From: Nocardioides sp. zg-1230
GTDB lineage: Bacteria; Actinomycetota; Actinomycetes; Propionibacteriales; Nocardioidaceae
Reading direction: 5' to 3'
NCBI RefSeq assembly: GCF_013155335.1
Contig: NZ_JABJQZ010000005.1
Span: forward strand, 434,001-498,000
Length of the DNA stretch: 64,000 bases
The stretch's first letter is position 1. The number at the start of each line of letters is the position of its first letter. The notes under the pieces were generated by a model. The model was given only the letters and a program-made list of their open reading frames with translations, did no database searches and was not told where the DNA came from. This document shows, piece after piece, positions 40,018-47,124 of this stretch. The translations under genes and the position numbers were made by a program.

Positions 40018-40051
40018 GCGGATGCGCCGCGGCGCCGTGCGGCGCATCCGC
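40018..40051 (+). terminator. Strong hairpin after MFS pseudogene
   Basis: GCGGATGCGCCGC (40018-40030) and its exact reverse complement (40039-40051) enclose an 8-nt loop. There is no T-run. It separates the MFS remnant from box 3. Confidence 0.65.
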
Positions 40052-40075
40052 TCCCGCGGACCACCCCCGAGCAGA

Positions 40076-40122
40076 ACCCGGCAGTCTCACCGGCGCGACC
40101 AGATGGCCTCCAAGGCAAGTGT
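40076..40122 (+). promoter_or_regulatory. Island box 3 and promoter of the 58-aa ORF
   Basis: ACCCGGCA-GTCTC-ACCGGCG-CGACC at 40076-40100 (21 of 25), a 16-nt spacer, then AAGTGT (40117-40122; A2 and T6 present). The small ORF starts 56 bp further on. The GCAGA bases before the box are also shared with box 2. Confidence 0.62.
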
Positions 40123-40178
40123 TGTCTCCATCAGCATCCCGCCCACGCAGCAACCTGAGACAGCAGGAGGTGGCCGTC

Positions 40179-40355
40179 ATGGCCAAGCAGAGAATCCTCG
40201 AGGAGGAGTCCGGAGTCAGCACCACAAGCCACCCGCGCCACCCGCACAACGGCTACTACGCCGGCGACTTCACCGACGTGCCGTTCCGTAGCCCCCGTGC
40301 CGCCAAGGGCGCGCAGATGTTCGCGGGTGTTGCCCGCTCCCACCCTCGCCCCTGA
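40179..40355 (+). CDS. Small protein, 58 aa, unknown function
   Basis: ATG 40179 follows a near-perfect CAGGAGGT ribosome site with good spacing. The protein begins MAKQRILEEESGV and ends GAQMFAGVARSHPRP; it is rich in Arg, His and Pro with no membrane segment or Cys. No family recognised. Support comes from the ribosome site together with island box 3 upstream. It is also an in-frame part of a longer frame whose 5' part covers the hairpin and promoter and is not coding. Confidence 0.55.
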   Translation: MAKQRILEEESGVSTTSHPRHPHNGYYAGDFTDVPFRSPRAAKGAQMFAGVARSHPRP

Positions 40356-40664
40356 GCACGCGCGGGGCCCGGACGGCAGCCACGCATCGTGCTGTTCACA
40401 CCCCACACACGGCGCGGGCGTGGGCACGATTTCCCGGCGTGTGAAGAGCGCCGGAATGAGGCTCGATTGGGGTCGCGCTTGGCTGCAGGAGAAGGACAAG
40501 ACGCTTCACCAGAGATCGGCACGACCGGCGGGGCCGGCATACGGCACCGCATAGACCGGCCCGTGAAGCGGCGAACCGACGCAGCTTTGACGAGACCGGG
40601 CTGCGGGTGCTCCGTGACGCTGGGCCACCCACTACAGGGTGTGTTCCGCAAGGACTCGCCGCCG
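40356..40664. other. 309-bp spacer up to the left inverted repeat of the nested cassette
   Basis: No supported gene. GGACTCGC occurs at 40652-40659 and again just outside the other inverted repeat (45483-45490), compatible with a target-site duplication. Confidence 0.5.
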
Positions 40665-40685
40665 CCCTATGCGATTGCGGTGTGA
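40665..40685 (+). repeat. Left terminal inverted repeat, 21 bp
   Basis: It reads CCCTATGCGATTGCGG then TGTGA. It is the exact reverse complement of 45462-45482; homology stops abruptly on both sides. Confidence 0.75.
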
Positions 40686-40854
40686 CAGCTCAGCGGTACG
40701 TCGTCGCGCGGATCGCGGCAGACATCCGGACGATGTGTGTCCCAGTTGGGATCCCTGGCTGATCGCAGCATCGCGTCACCCGGGGGTATTGGACTCCTCA
40801 GCGGCGGTACTCCGTCAGGGCGCTGGTAGCGCGGTCGCCGTTGTTCCGCTCCGG
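40686..40854. other. Spacer inside the cassette
   Basis: 169 bp between the left inverted repeat and the isochorismatase remnant. No gene, strong hairpin or recognisable site was found. Confidence 0.4.
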
Positions 40855-41510
40855 CTAGGCGTCGGGGGCTACCTCCAGCAGTTGTTGGGTGTTAGCCAGC
40901 GTTGCGAACTCTCCGTGCAAGTTCGTGGCGGTTACCGCTGCGAGCTGGTCCGCGCTGACGAGGGTCCCGTCTGGCGCCCGGCGGTCGAAGGTGTGGGTTG
41001 CGTCCAGGGCAAAGACGACGTGGTGTCCGAGGTTGGCACCGACGCGGGCGGTGGTCTCGCAGCAGTGGTTGGTAGTGATGCCTGCAACGACGAACCCGTT
41101 CAGTTTCTGGTCGTGCAGCCACCGATCTAGGTCAGGCTTGCCGTGAAAGCAGGAGTTGACCTGCTTGGTGATGGCAGGTCGGGGGTGCCGTTGACGACGT
41201 CCTTGAAGTCGTTTCCTGGCTGCCCGGGTCGTAGCGGTGAGTGGGGGTCGGTCGAGTTATGGCGGACGAACACCACGGGTCGGTGGTGGGCGCGCCACTC
41301 GGCCAGGAGGGAGGCGATGTTCTGCTCGCAGTGGGGGTTGTTGCGGGGTCCCCAGTAGTCGGCGTCGTCGAAGGCGCGCTGCACGTCCACGAGGAGCAGG
41401 GCGAGGCGGTCCAGGTCCGCGAGGTCTGGGGCGGGGATGTCCACGGGTGACAGTGTGGAGGAGGTCGGGTTCTCGTGGGCGGTCCTGCGCCGGGGCGAGG
41501 TCTGCTTCAC
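40855..41510 (-). pseudogene. Isochorismatase-like cysteine hydrolase, one-base deletion
   Basis: GTG 41510 overlaps the stop of the hydrolase gene (GTGA). Frame one reads DRLALLLVDVQRAFDDADYWGPRNNP to VVNGTPDLPS, then goes wrong near 41175. With one base restored the protein continues ITKQVNSCFHGKPDLDRW, GITTNHCCETTARVGANLG and on to a TAG at 40855, about 218 residues with the whole Asp/Lys/Cys triad. It resembles the intact enzyme at 46223-46831 throughout. As written it makes a 127-residue protein lacking the catalytic Cys. Confidence 0.82.
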
Positions 41511-42463
41511 CGGGTGCCGCCCACGTGTGCGCTGACCCAGTCCACGACGAGGCCGACGAGCTCCGCGTCGACGGGTTGGCGCATCTCGCGCCTGTATCCG
41601 GACAGGGACGCGGGTCCGGGCTGGGCTCGCAGGATGTGGCTCAGGTCGGCGAGCTCATGCGTCTCCACGTCGGCGGGGATGAGGTCGCGGATCGTGGCAA
41701 GGTCGGCGGCCGGGACCTGGAGGTCCTTTCCGCCGGTGACGGCGAGGACGGGCACGGTGATGCGGGTGAGGTCGGTGCGGGGGTCGTGGGCCATGAACTC
41801 GCGGTGCCAGCGCGCGTTGATCTTCGCGCCCTCAATGCGGGCCGCATCGGTCGTGGTTTCCTTGATCTTGGTGTGGGTCTTTGCCGTGCGCGCCTCCAAG
41901 TCGGTGCGCAGGAGCCGCAGCAAGCCACGGATCGCCCGGGGCAGGGTCGGTGCGATTTGCGCGGACTGCCAGCGCAGCAGCGCCTCTCCCGGCATTGCGG
42001 AGCAGCTCAGCAGGATCAGGCCTGATGTGGGTGCGCCAGCGGCGGCCAGGCCGGCGGCGTGGAGCGCGCCTTCGGAGTGGCCGAGGACGACGATCCGAGT
42101 TGGATCCACTTCGGGACGCGCGGCGAGGAACTCGAGGGCGGCTGCGGCGTCGTCGCGGTTGTCGTAGAAGCCGGCGGTGTGCCAGCTGCCGGTGCTCGCG
42201 CCGACGCCGCGTTTGTCGTAGCGGAAGGTCGCGACCCCTACCGTGCCGAGCGCATCCGCTAGCTGGCCGGTGATGCCCAGTGGCATGCGCTTGTGGTCGG
42301 AGTTCCGGTCGAGCGGTCCGGACCCCGGCAAGAGCAGGACGCCAGGGAACGGGCCCTCGCCACGAGGGACCGCGAGGGTGCCGGCAAGGGTCTTCACGCC
42401 GGACCGGAAGGTCACGGCGTGCTCGGGCACGGGAGCCTCCTGGGCGCGGTCGAGGGTGGTCAT
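41507..42463 (-). CDS. Alpha/beta hydrolase (serine aminopeptidase/esterase-like)
   Basis: 318 residues. The fold is shown by LLPGSGPLDRNSD (oxyanion region), nucleophile elbow VVLGHSEGALHAAG, and the late PVLAVTGGKDLQVP (acid) and LADLSHILR (His). This is the dienelactone hydrolase/BAAT-like group also annotated as alpha/beta hydrolase COG1073; the substrate is unknown. The ATG overlaps the preceding stop (ATGA) and its own stop overlaps the isochorismatase start, so the three minus-strand genes form a tightly coupled operon. Confidence 0.83.
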   Translation of the reverse strand: MTTLDRAQEAPVPEHAVTFRSGVKTLAGTLAVPRGEGPFPGVLLLPGSGPLDRNSDHKRMPLGITGQLADALGTVGVATFRYDKRGVGASTGSWHTAGFYDNRDDAAAALEFLAARPEVDPTRIVVLGHSEGALHAAGLAAAGAPTSGLILLSCSAMPGEALLRWQSAQIAPTLPRAIRGLLRLLRTDLEARTAKTHTKIKETTTDAARIEGAKINARWHREFMAHDPRTDLTRITVPVLAVTGGKDLQVPAADLATIRDLIPADVETHELADLSHILRAQPGPASLSGYRREMRQPVDAELVGLVVDWVSAHVGGTR

Positions 42464-42822
42464 CGTGCGTGGTCCGAGGGGTGCGCTTCGAGCTCCTGCT
42501 TGAGCTTCTCGGGGGTGTCGGTGGTGATGAGCATGGTGGCGTAGCGGTGCCCCGAGAGTGTCAGCCGCACGGCCGGGCCGTGGCCCTGTACGGCAACCAG
42601 CGTCTTGCCGGTGCGCGAGCGCCAGGTGCCGAGCTTTCGCCGTCCTGGCAGGCCCAGACCGGGGGCGCGCAGTCCCTCCGCTGCCGCAAGCCCGTCTGGG
42701 ACCACCTCGACGGTCGAGACGGCGGTGAGCGGGATGTCCTGGTCGCGGAGAAGTCCGGCGATCTTCTCGGCGCGGGTGAACGTGACGGTGAGCGTGGCGC
42801 CGTCCGCGGTGATCGTTGTCAT
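42460..42822 (-). CDS. Small PH-like beta protein, unknown function
   Basis: 120 residues from ATG 42822 (MTTITADGATLTVTF). Beta-rich with one C-terminal helix (DTPEKLKQELEAH), resembling short bacterial PH-like/DUF domains; no recognised family. Another ATG at 42831 would add MSI, but the -10 box and 7-nt distance point to 42822 as a leaderless start. First gene of the hydrolase/isochorismatase operon. Confidence 0.7.
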   Translation of the reverse strand: MTTITADGATLTVTFTRAEKIAGLLRDQDIPLTAVSTVEVVPDGLAAAEGLRAPGLGLPGRRKLGTWRSRTGKTLVAVQGHGPAVRLTLSGHRYATMLITTDTPEKLKQELEAHPSDHAR

Positions 42823-42865
42823 GATTGACATTGTTATCACTCGTGGGAATGATGTCAATCATGAC
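42818..42865. promoter_or_regulatory. Exactly symmetric pair of divergent leaderless promoters
   Basis: GTCATGATTGACAT (42818-42831) and its perfect reverse complement (42852-42865) flank 20 bp. Plus strand: TTGACA 42825-42830, 17 bp, AATGAT 42848-42853, 7 nt, ATG 42861. Minus strand: TTGACA 42858 to 42853, 17 bp, AACAAT 42835 to 42830, 7 nt, ATG 42822. The centre of symmetry is the same for all elements. The two polymerase sites overlap, so both cannot be occupied at once; the helix-turn-helix protein probably binds the palindrome. Confidence 0.72.
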
Positions 42866-43490
42866 TCCTCCCCCCGATCAGTCTGAGCGACGCATGCGAC
42901 CGGCTGACGTCGTACTGCACCCGGTCCGCATGCGGATCGTCCAGGCGTTCCTGGGCGACCGGGAGTTGACCACTAGCGACCTGCGCGCGGAGATCGCCGA
43001 TGTCCCGAGCGCCACCTTGTACCGCCAAGTGGCCGCCCTGGCTCGAGGCGGAGTCCTCATCGTCGTGGACGAGACGCGCGTCCGCGGAGCCGTGGAACGC
43101 ACCTACCGGCTGCGTACCGGCACGACGCTTGTTGACGGAAATCAGGCACGAGAGATGACTGTCGAGGAGCACCGACAGATGTTCTTGACCTTCGTCGTCG
43201 GGCTGCTCGCCGACTTCGACCACTACCTCGACCGCGGCGACGTCGACATGGCCCGCGACCTCGCCGGGTTCCGGCAGAACGCCATGTACCTGACCGACGA
43301 GGAGATGGCCGCGGTCGTTACCGAACTGCGAGCCGTCCTGGACCCCCGCATCGCCCTCCCGCCGGCGCCCGGGCGCACTCGGCGACTGTTCTCCACCGTC
43401 CTGATGCCCGACGCCAACGCACCGACCACCACCTCAACCACCACGCCCGGCAACGCCGGGCCGGCACCATCTCCGAAGGAACACGACTGA
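42861..43490 (+). CDS. Winged helix-turn-helix regulator (ArsR/PadR-like)
   Basis: 209 residues from leaderless ATG 42861. The DNA-binding domain is at about 10-85 (ADVVLHPVRMRIVQAFLGD, LTTSDLRAEIADVPSATLYRQVAAL, then an RTYRLR wing). The rest is helical (LTFVVGLLADFDHYLDRGDVDMARDL) and may dimerise or bind a ligand; a Thr/Pro-rich tail follows. It probably controls its own divergent promoter and both flanking operons. Overlaps the CPBP gene by 1 bp (TGATG). Confidence 0.82.
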   Translation: MTPPPDQSERRMRPADVVLHPVRMRIVQAFLGDRELTTSDLRAEIADVPSATLYRQVAALARGGVLIVVDETRVRGAVERTYRLRTGTTLVDGNQAREMTVEEHRQMFLTFVVGLLADFDHYLDRGDVDMARDLAGFRQNAMYLTDEEMAAVVTELRAVLDPRIALPPAPGRTRRLFSTVLMPDANAPTTTSTTTPGNAGPAPSPKEHD

Positions 43491-44368
43491 TGAGCATGAT
43501 GCAGACGGGCACCGCGCCCGCCGCCGGCCACCAGATGCCGGGCAGGAACCGCGGCACCCTGGTCGTCTTCTCCGCCGTCGCTTACGGCCTGTCCTGGGCC
43601 GTGTGGGGCACCGCGCTTGTCCAGCAGGCCGGGTGGATCGGCTGGTCCGTTCCTGCCGAACCGTTCGCGTTCCTGGCAGTGTCGGTTGCTGCGGTCGTCT
43701 CCACCGCCGTCTTCGGCGGACGCCCAGCCCTACGGTCGCTCGGGGCACGTCTGGTCCTGTGGCGGGTGCCGGTCCGCTGGTACGTCGCCGCGGTCGCCCT
43801 GCCTGCCCTCCCGGCGGTCGCCGCGCTCGGTCTCCACCTCGCGCTCGGCGGCCAGCACGACGTCCACGCCCTCGTGCCGTTGGCCGCGGCACTGCCGCTG
43901 TTGTTGAGCCAACTGGTCCTTCACCTGCTGACCGAGGAGGCCGGCTGGCGCGGTGTGGCCCTGCCGCACCTGCGCGCCGGCTTTGGCTCCTTGCCCGCTG
44001 GGCTACTCCTGGGTCTGCTGTGGGCCGGATGGCACATCCCGATGTTCCTCCTCGACGACACCCGCCAGACCTACCCGTTCGCCGGCTTCCTGGTCATGGT
44101 CGTGTCCATCAGCGTGGTCATGACCTGGGTGTGGGACCACACCGGCGGCAGCGTCCTGATCGTCGCACTGTTCCACGCAGCGATGAACACCGCCTGGGCC
44201 GTCCTCAACATCCTGTGGGGCGACGACCGCTTGTTCTGGCTCTGCGTCGCCTTCACCGTGACCCTCGCGGCTGTCGTTGCCGTCCGGCAACTTCGGGACA
44301 CCACCGCGGCACCAGTGCCCGCACCTGGTGTCGCCACCCCCACCGCCGGCGCGGCCAGCCGCGCCTGA
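43490..44368 (+). CDS. CPBP-family intramembrane metalloprotease 1
   Basis: 292 residues and about eight membrane helices. The CPBP (Abi/CAAX-protease-like) motifs are complete: TEEAGWRG (Glu149, Glu150, Arg154), GWHIPMF (His182) and FHAAMN (His229). Bacterial members are linked to bacteriocin self-protection, prenyl-protein processing or regulated membrane proteolysis; the substrate here is unknown. Translationally coupled to the regulator upstream and 32 bp from a second CPBP gene. Confidence 0.87.
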   Translation: MSMMQTGTAPAAGHQMPGRNRGTLVVFSAVAYGLSWAVWGTALVQQAGWIGWSVPAEPFAFLAVSVAAVVSTAVFGGRPALRSLGARLVLWRVPVRWYVAAVALPALPAVAALGLHLALGGQHDVHALVPLAAALPLLLSQLVLHLLTEEAGWRGVALPHLRAGFGSLPAGLLLGLLWAGWHIPMFLLDDTRQTYPFAGFLVMVVSISVVMTWVWDHTGGSVLIVALFHAAMNTAWAVLNILWGDDRLFWLCVAFTVTLAAVVAVRQLRDTTAAPVPAPGVATPTAGAASRA

Positions 44369-44400
44369 CACCACCCCACAGCCAAGAAGGGCGCACCGTC

Positions 44401-45357
44401 GTGTCCCACACGCTGAAGGTTTACCTCGCCGTCGTTCTCGGGTGGGCGGCCCTCGCCGGAGCGCTGCTTCGGATCACCGGCATCGACCTCGACTCCCTCG
44501 CGGGGGCGGCAGTCATCGCCGTGCTTTACATGCCCTCACCGATGGTGGCGGCGCTGGTCGCGGAACGCGGACTTTGCCGCGACCGCTTACGGCTGCCCCG
44601 CCGCGGGGTGAGCTCAGTCGCCGCGTACCTGCTGCTGCCGGCCGGTGTCTTGGTCGCGTTCGTCCTGCTGTTCCTCGGTGCCGTGTTGGTCGGGGGCGAT
44701 GTGCTCGGCCTCGACGCGATCGGTCGGCTCGCCCTGACTCAGGGGCAGATCATGGACGGCGCGGCCTCGCTCGTCGGGCAGGACGCGGTGGATGCAGCCG
44801 GTGCACCGCCCCCCGTCGCCGTGCTGCTGCTGGCGGGCCTGTGGGGTGCCCTAGTGGCCGGGTGGACGATCAACGGTGTCTTCGCGATGGGCGAGGAGTA
44901 CGGATGGCGGGGCCTGATGTGGGAGGAACTCCGGGCCGCTGGACCGTTGCGCGCCAACCTGCTCATCGGCCTCGCCTGGGGTGTGTGGCACGCCCCGCTG
45001 ATCGTCCAGGGCTACAACTACCCCGGGTTCCCCGGGCTCGGCGTCCTGGCGATGGTGGCGTTCTGTACCGGCATGTCGTTCGTCCTCACCGCGGTGCGCC
45101 AGCTGACCGGCAGCCTGATTCCCGTCGCCGCCACGCACGGCATGTTCAACGCCATCGCACCCATCCTGCTCATCCTCACCCCGGATGCCCACCTGATCCT
45201 CGGTGGTCCGCTCGGGCTGCTCGGTGCCGCGATCTTCGCTCTCCTAGGGGCAGCGGCCTGGGCAGTGACGCGTTGCGGGATTGCGCACGGCAACCTGGTA
45301 TCCCATAACCGCTCGGGACGCTCCACTGGACCCGCAACCGCAGACAGCAGGCGGTGA
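44401..45357 (+). CDS. CPBP-family intramembrane metalloprotease 2
   Basis: 318 residues from GTG 44401, with GAAGGGCG upstream. Motifs GEEYGWRG (Glu165, Glu166, Arg170), WGVWHAPLI (His197) and ATHGMFNA (late His) are intact. It is clearly divergent from CPBP 1, so it is not a recent duplicate. Both are probably expressed with the regulator as one operon. Its C-terminal tail is hydrophilic and cytoplasmic or external; the gene ends 105 bp before the right inverted repeat. Confidence 0.87.
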   Translation: MSHTLKVYLAVVLGWAALAGALLRITGIDLDSLAGAAVIAVLYMPSPMVAALVAERGLCRDRLRLPRRGVSSVAAYLLLPAGVLVAFVLLFLGAVLVGGDVLGLDAIGRLALTQGQIMDGAASLVGQDAVDAAGAPPPVAVLLLAGLWGALVAGWTINGVFAMGEEYGWRGLMWEELRAAGPLRANLLIGLAWGVWHAPLIVQGYNYPGFPGLGVLAMVAFCTGMSFVLTAVRQLTGSLIPVAATHGMFNAIAPILLILTPDAHLILGGPLGLLGAAIFALLGAAAWAVTRCGIAHGNLVSHNRSGRSTGPATADSRR

Positions 45358-45461
45358 CCGGCGCGTCCCCGTCCCCAACCCCGGCGTCTCGCCCGACCCA
45401 CTACTTCTCACCTGACGCCTACGCGGACATCGGCATGCGCGTACGTCTCGACCCCAGCGAA

Positions 45462-45482
45462 TCACACCGCAATCGCATAGGG
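45462..45482 (-). repeat. Right terminal inverted repeat, 21 bp
   Basis: Exact reverse complement of 40665-40685, followed immediately by GGACTCGC (45483-45490), which also lies outside the left copy (40652-40659). Confidence 0.75.
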
Positions 45483-45550
45483 GGACTCGCTCATTGCTCG
45501 TTGACGGCTGCCGTGGCCATCATGGGCGCGTGCTTGATACCGGTGGCGTT

Positions 45551-46045
45551 GTGGTGGTCCGCGATCGCGATCCCTCCAGCCAGTGGGCGGCGGCCCGGAT
45601 CTGGGCTGTCGCCACCGCTGAGCGCGACAACAAACCGGAACCGGCTCCGGTCGAGGCGGCGTTGCCCATCATCGAGAGAGGGCTGCGACCTGACGACGCG
45701 ACGCTCCACCTGGCCTACCTGCGCGACGAACCCGTCGGGTTCGCCGTGGTCGTCGTGCAGCCCGGCGGCCTGGAGATCGTCTTCCTGGGTGTCGACCCTG
45801 ACGCGTGGGGACGCGGTATCGCGAGCCGGCTCCTGTCCGACGTCACGGACTACGCAGCAGAGACATCGCGACCCGAGGTCGAGCTGTGGGTCTACGACGA
45901 CAACGCCCGGGCCGTCGAGTTGTACCGGCGAGCGGGTTGGTCTGCTACCGACGACGTTCGAATCCACCCGACATCAGGTCGGCTCGAGCGACGCCACGTC
46001 CGAAGCGTTCTGGGAACGACTCGAGGGGTCGTCCCTCAGCAGTAG
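45551..46045 (+). CDS. GNAT-family N-acetyltransferase
   Basis: 164 residues. The fold is marked by FLGVDPDAWGRGIASRLL (acetyl-CoA loop) and ELWVYDDNARAVELYRRAGW. The substrate is unknown. The start is uncertain: GTG 45551 or 45554 places the conserved VVRDRDPSSQWAAARIWA near the N-terminus; a TTG at 45494 would add 19 residues without family support. It lies just outside the nested cassette, whose insertion may have replaced its original upstream region. Confidence 0.78.
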   Translation: MVVRDRDPSSQWAAARIWAVATAERDNKPEPAPVEAALPIIERGLRPDDATLHLAYLRDEPVGFAVVVVQPGGLEIVFLGVDPDAWGRGIASRLLSDVTDYAAETSRPEVELWVYDDNARAVELYRRAGWSATDDVRIHPTSGRLERRHVRSVLGTTRGVVPQQ

Positions 46046-46222
46046 AGCCAACCATGAGCGGCCACGGCACCTCGGTCACACGTCGTCCACCTCGTCATTG
46101 TGGACGCGTAATAGGTCGACCGCCGCTGCCGCCTCGATGACCGACGTCGACGCGTCCGTTTGCAGGAGACACAGGCGGATGGGCGTCCTGGGGCGCGCTC
46201 GACGATCCTGCGCACACGTCAG

Positions 46223-46831
46223 CTACGGGGTAGGAGCGCCCGCAGTGACGGTTCGGGTGGTGACCACCGTGGCGAACTCGTCGTGCAGGTTGGTGCAGGT
46301 GGCGTGCGCGAGCTGGTCTGCGGTGAGCTCTCGGCCGTCGGGGCCCGTGCGGTCGAAAGTGTGTGTTGCGTCGGCTGCGAACAGCACTCGATAGCCGAGG
46401 TTGCCGCCGACGCGTGCCGTGGTCTCGCAGCAGTGGTTGGTTGTGATGCCGCAGATCACCAGCCCGTCGACCTGTCTCCGTTGCAGCCATCGGTTCAGGT
46501 CGGGGGTGCCGTGGAAGCTGGAGTTCACGCTCTTGCGGACCACCAGGTCAGGCTGGGCGGTGTCGAGGTACTCCTTGAGGTGGTTGCCTGACCGGCTCGG
46601 GTGAAGCGGACTGTCCGGGTTGGTCGAGTCGTGCTGCACGAACACCATGGGCAGGCCCGCCGCGGTGAAGGCGTCAACCAGTGAGGCGATGTTGCGGTCG
46701 GCATCAGGATTGTCGCGTGGCCCCCAGAAGGCCGAGTCGTCGAACCCGCGCTGCACGTCGACCACGATGAGGGCGGTCGTCGCTGCGAGGAGCCCGGAAG
46801 GGGTCGCCGCGGCTCGTGTGGTGTGTGGCAT
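46223..46831 (-). CDS. Isochorismatase-like cysteine hydrolase
   Basis: 202 residues with the triad Asp25 (LIVVDVQRGF), Lys100 (VVRKSVNSSF) and Cys134 (GITTNHCCETTAR). The family hydrolyses amides, ureas or isochorismate; the substrate is unknown. It is an intact paralogue of the frameshifted gene at 40855-41510. It lies 33 bp downstream of the 45-aa ORF and shares its boxed promoter. The 177 bp after its stop (46046-46222) hold no gene. Confidence 0.87.
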   Translation of the reverse strand: MPHTTRAAATPSGLLAATTALIVVDVQRGFDDSAFWGPRDNPDADRNIASLVDAFTAAGLPMVFVQHDSTNPDSPLHPSRSGNHLKEYLDTAQPDLVVRKSVNSSFHGTPDLNRWLQRRQVDGLVICGITTNHCCETTARVGGNLGYRVLFAADATHTFDRTGPDGRELTADQLAHATCTNLHDEFATVVTTRTVTAGAPTP

Positions 46832-46864
46832 GTGGTCTCCCGTGTGAGGTGGGTGGTCGGGGGG

Positions 46865-47002
46865 TTAGCGGGAGCCCTGCGGGCGAGTGGGCCAGCGGCG
46901 GGGCCCTCGGGCGAGGCGTGCGAGGCGGTCATTCTCAGCGGCTCGCAGCCGGCGCTGGATCTCGTGGTCGGCAGCGGCTTGGTAGAACAAGTAGGTGGTC
47001 AT
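46865..47002 (-). CDS. Small protein, 45 aa, unknown function
   Basis: ATG 47002 follows TGAGGAGATCACC, a strong ribosome site, and runs to a TAA at 46865. It begins MTTYLFYQAAADHEIQRRL and is then an Arg-rich amphipathic helix (RRLRAAENDRLARLARGPRR), ending PTRPQGSR. No family recognised. It sits directly behind island box 4 and ahead of the isochorismatase gene, so it is probably translated as the first gene of that operon. Confidence 0.58.
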   Translation of the reverse strand: MTTYLFYQAAADHEIQRRLRAAENDRLARLARGPRRWPTRPQGSR

Positions 47003-47035
47003 GGTGATCTCCTCAGGTGCGGTGGGGGAGTCACC

Positions 47036-47094
47036 ATCGTGTTCTCGACGGCGGGGCGGTCGCGCCGGGGAAATCGCCGGGGAGATTGCCGGGT
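47036..47094 (-). promoter_or_regulatory. Island box 4 with three tandem repeats, promoter of small ORF-isochorismatase operon
   Basis: On the minus strand: CCCGGCA-ATCTC-CCCGGCG-ATTTC-CCCGGCG-CGACC, three CCCGGCG-type repeats at 12-bp period (47094 to 47058). The core box (47082 to 47058) matches 24 of 25. A 16-nt spacer leads to CACGAT (47041 to 47036), and the ATG is at 47002. Confidence 0.72.
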
Positions 47095-47124
47095 CGGGGG
47101 TGACCTGGCCCTGCCGGGCCTGGG

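Larger units (their letters stand above)
40665..45482. mobile_element. Nested 4.8-kb cassette bounded by 21-bp inverted repeats
   Basis: Positions 40665-40685 and 45462-45482 are perfect 21-bp inverted repeats (outer end CCCTATGCGATTGCGG). The 8-bp GGACTCGC lies outside both, directly abutting on the right and 5 nt away on the left. Inside are an isochorismatase pseudogene, a hydrolase, a small PH-like protein, a helix-turn-helix regulator and two CPBP proteases; no transposase. None of these genes has an island box, unlike the flanking genes. I infer a non-autonomous transposed cassette, but two remnants of one insertion sequence, or recombination between them, are also possible. Confidence 0.55.
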
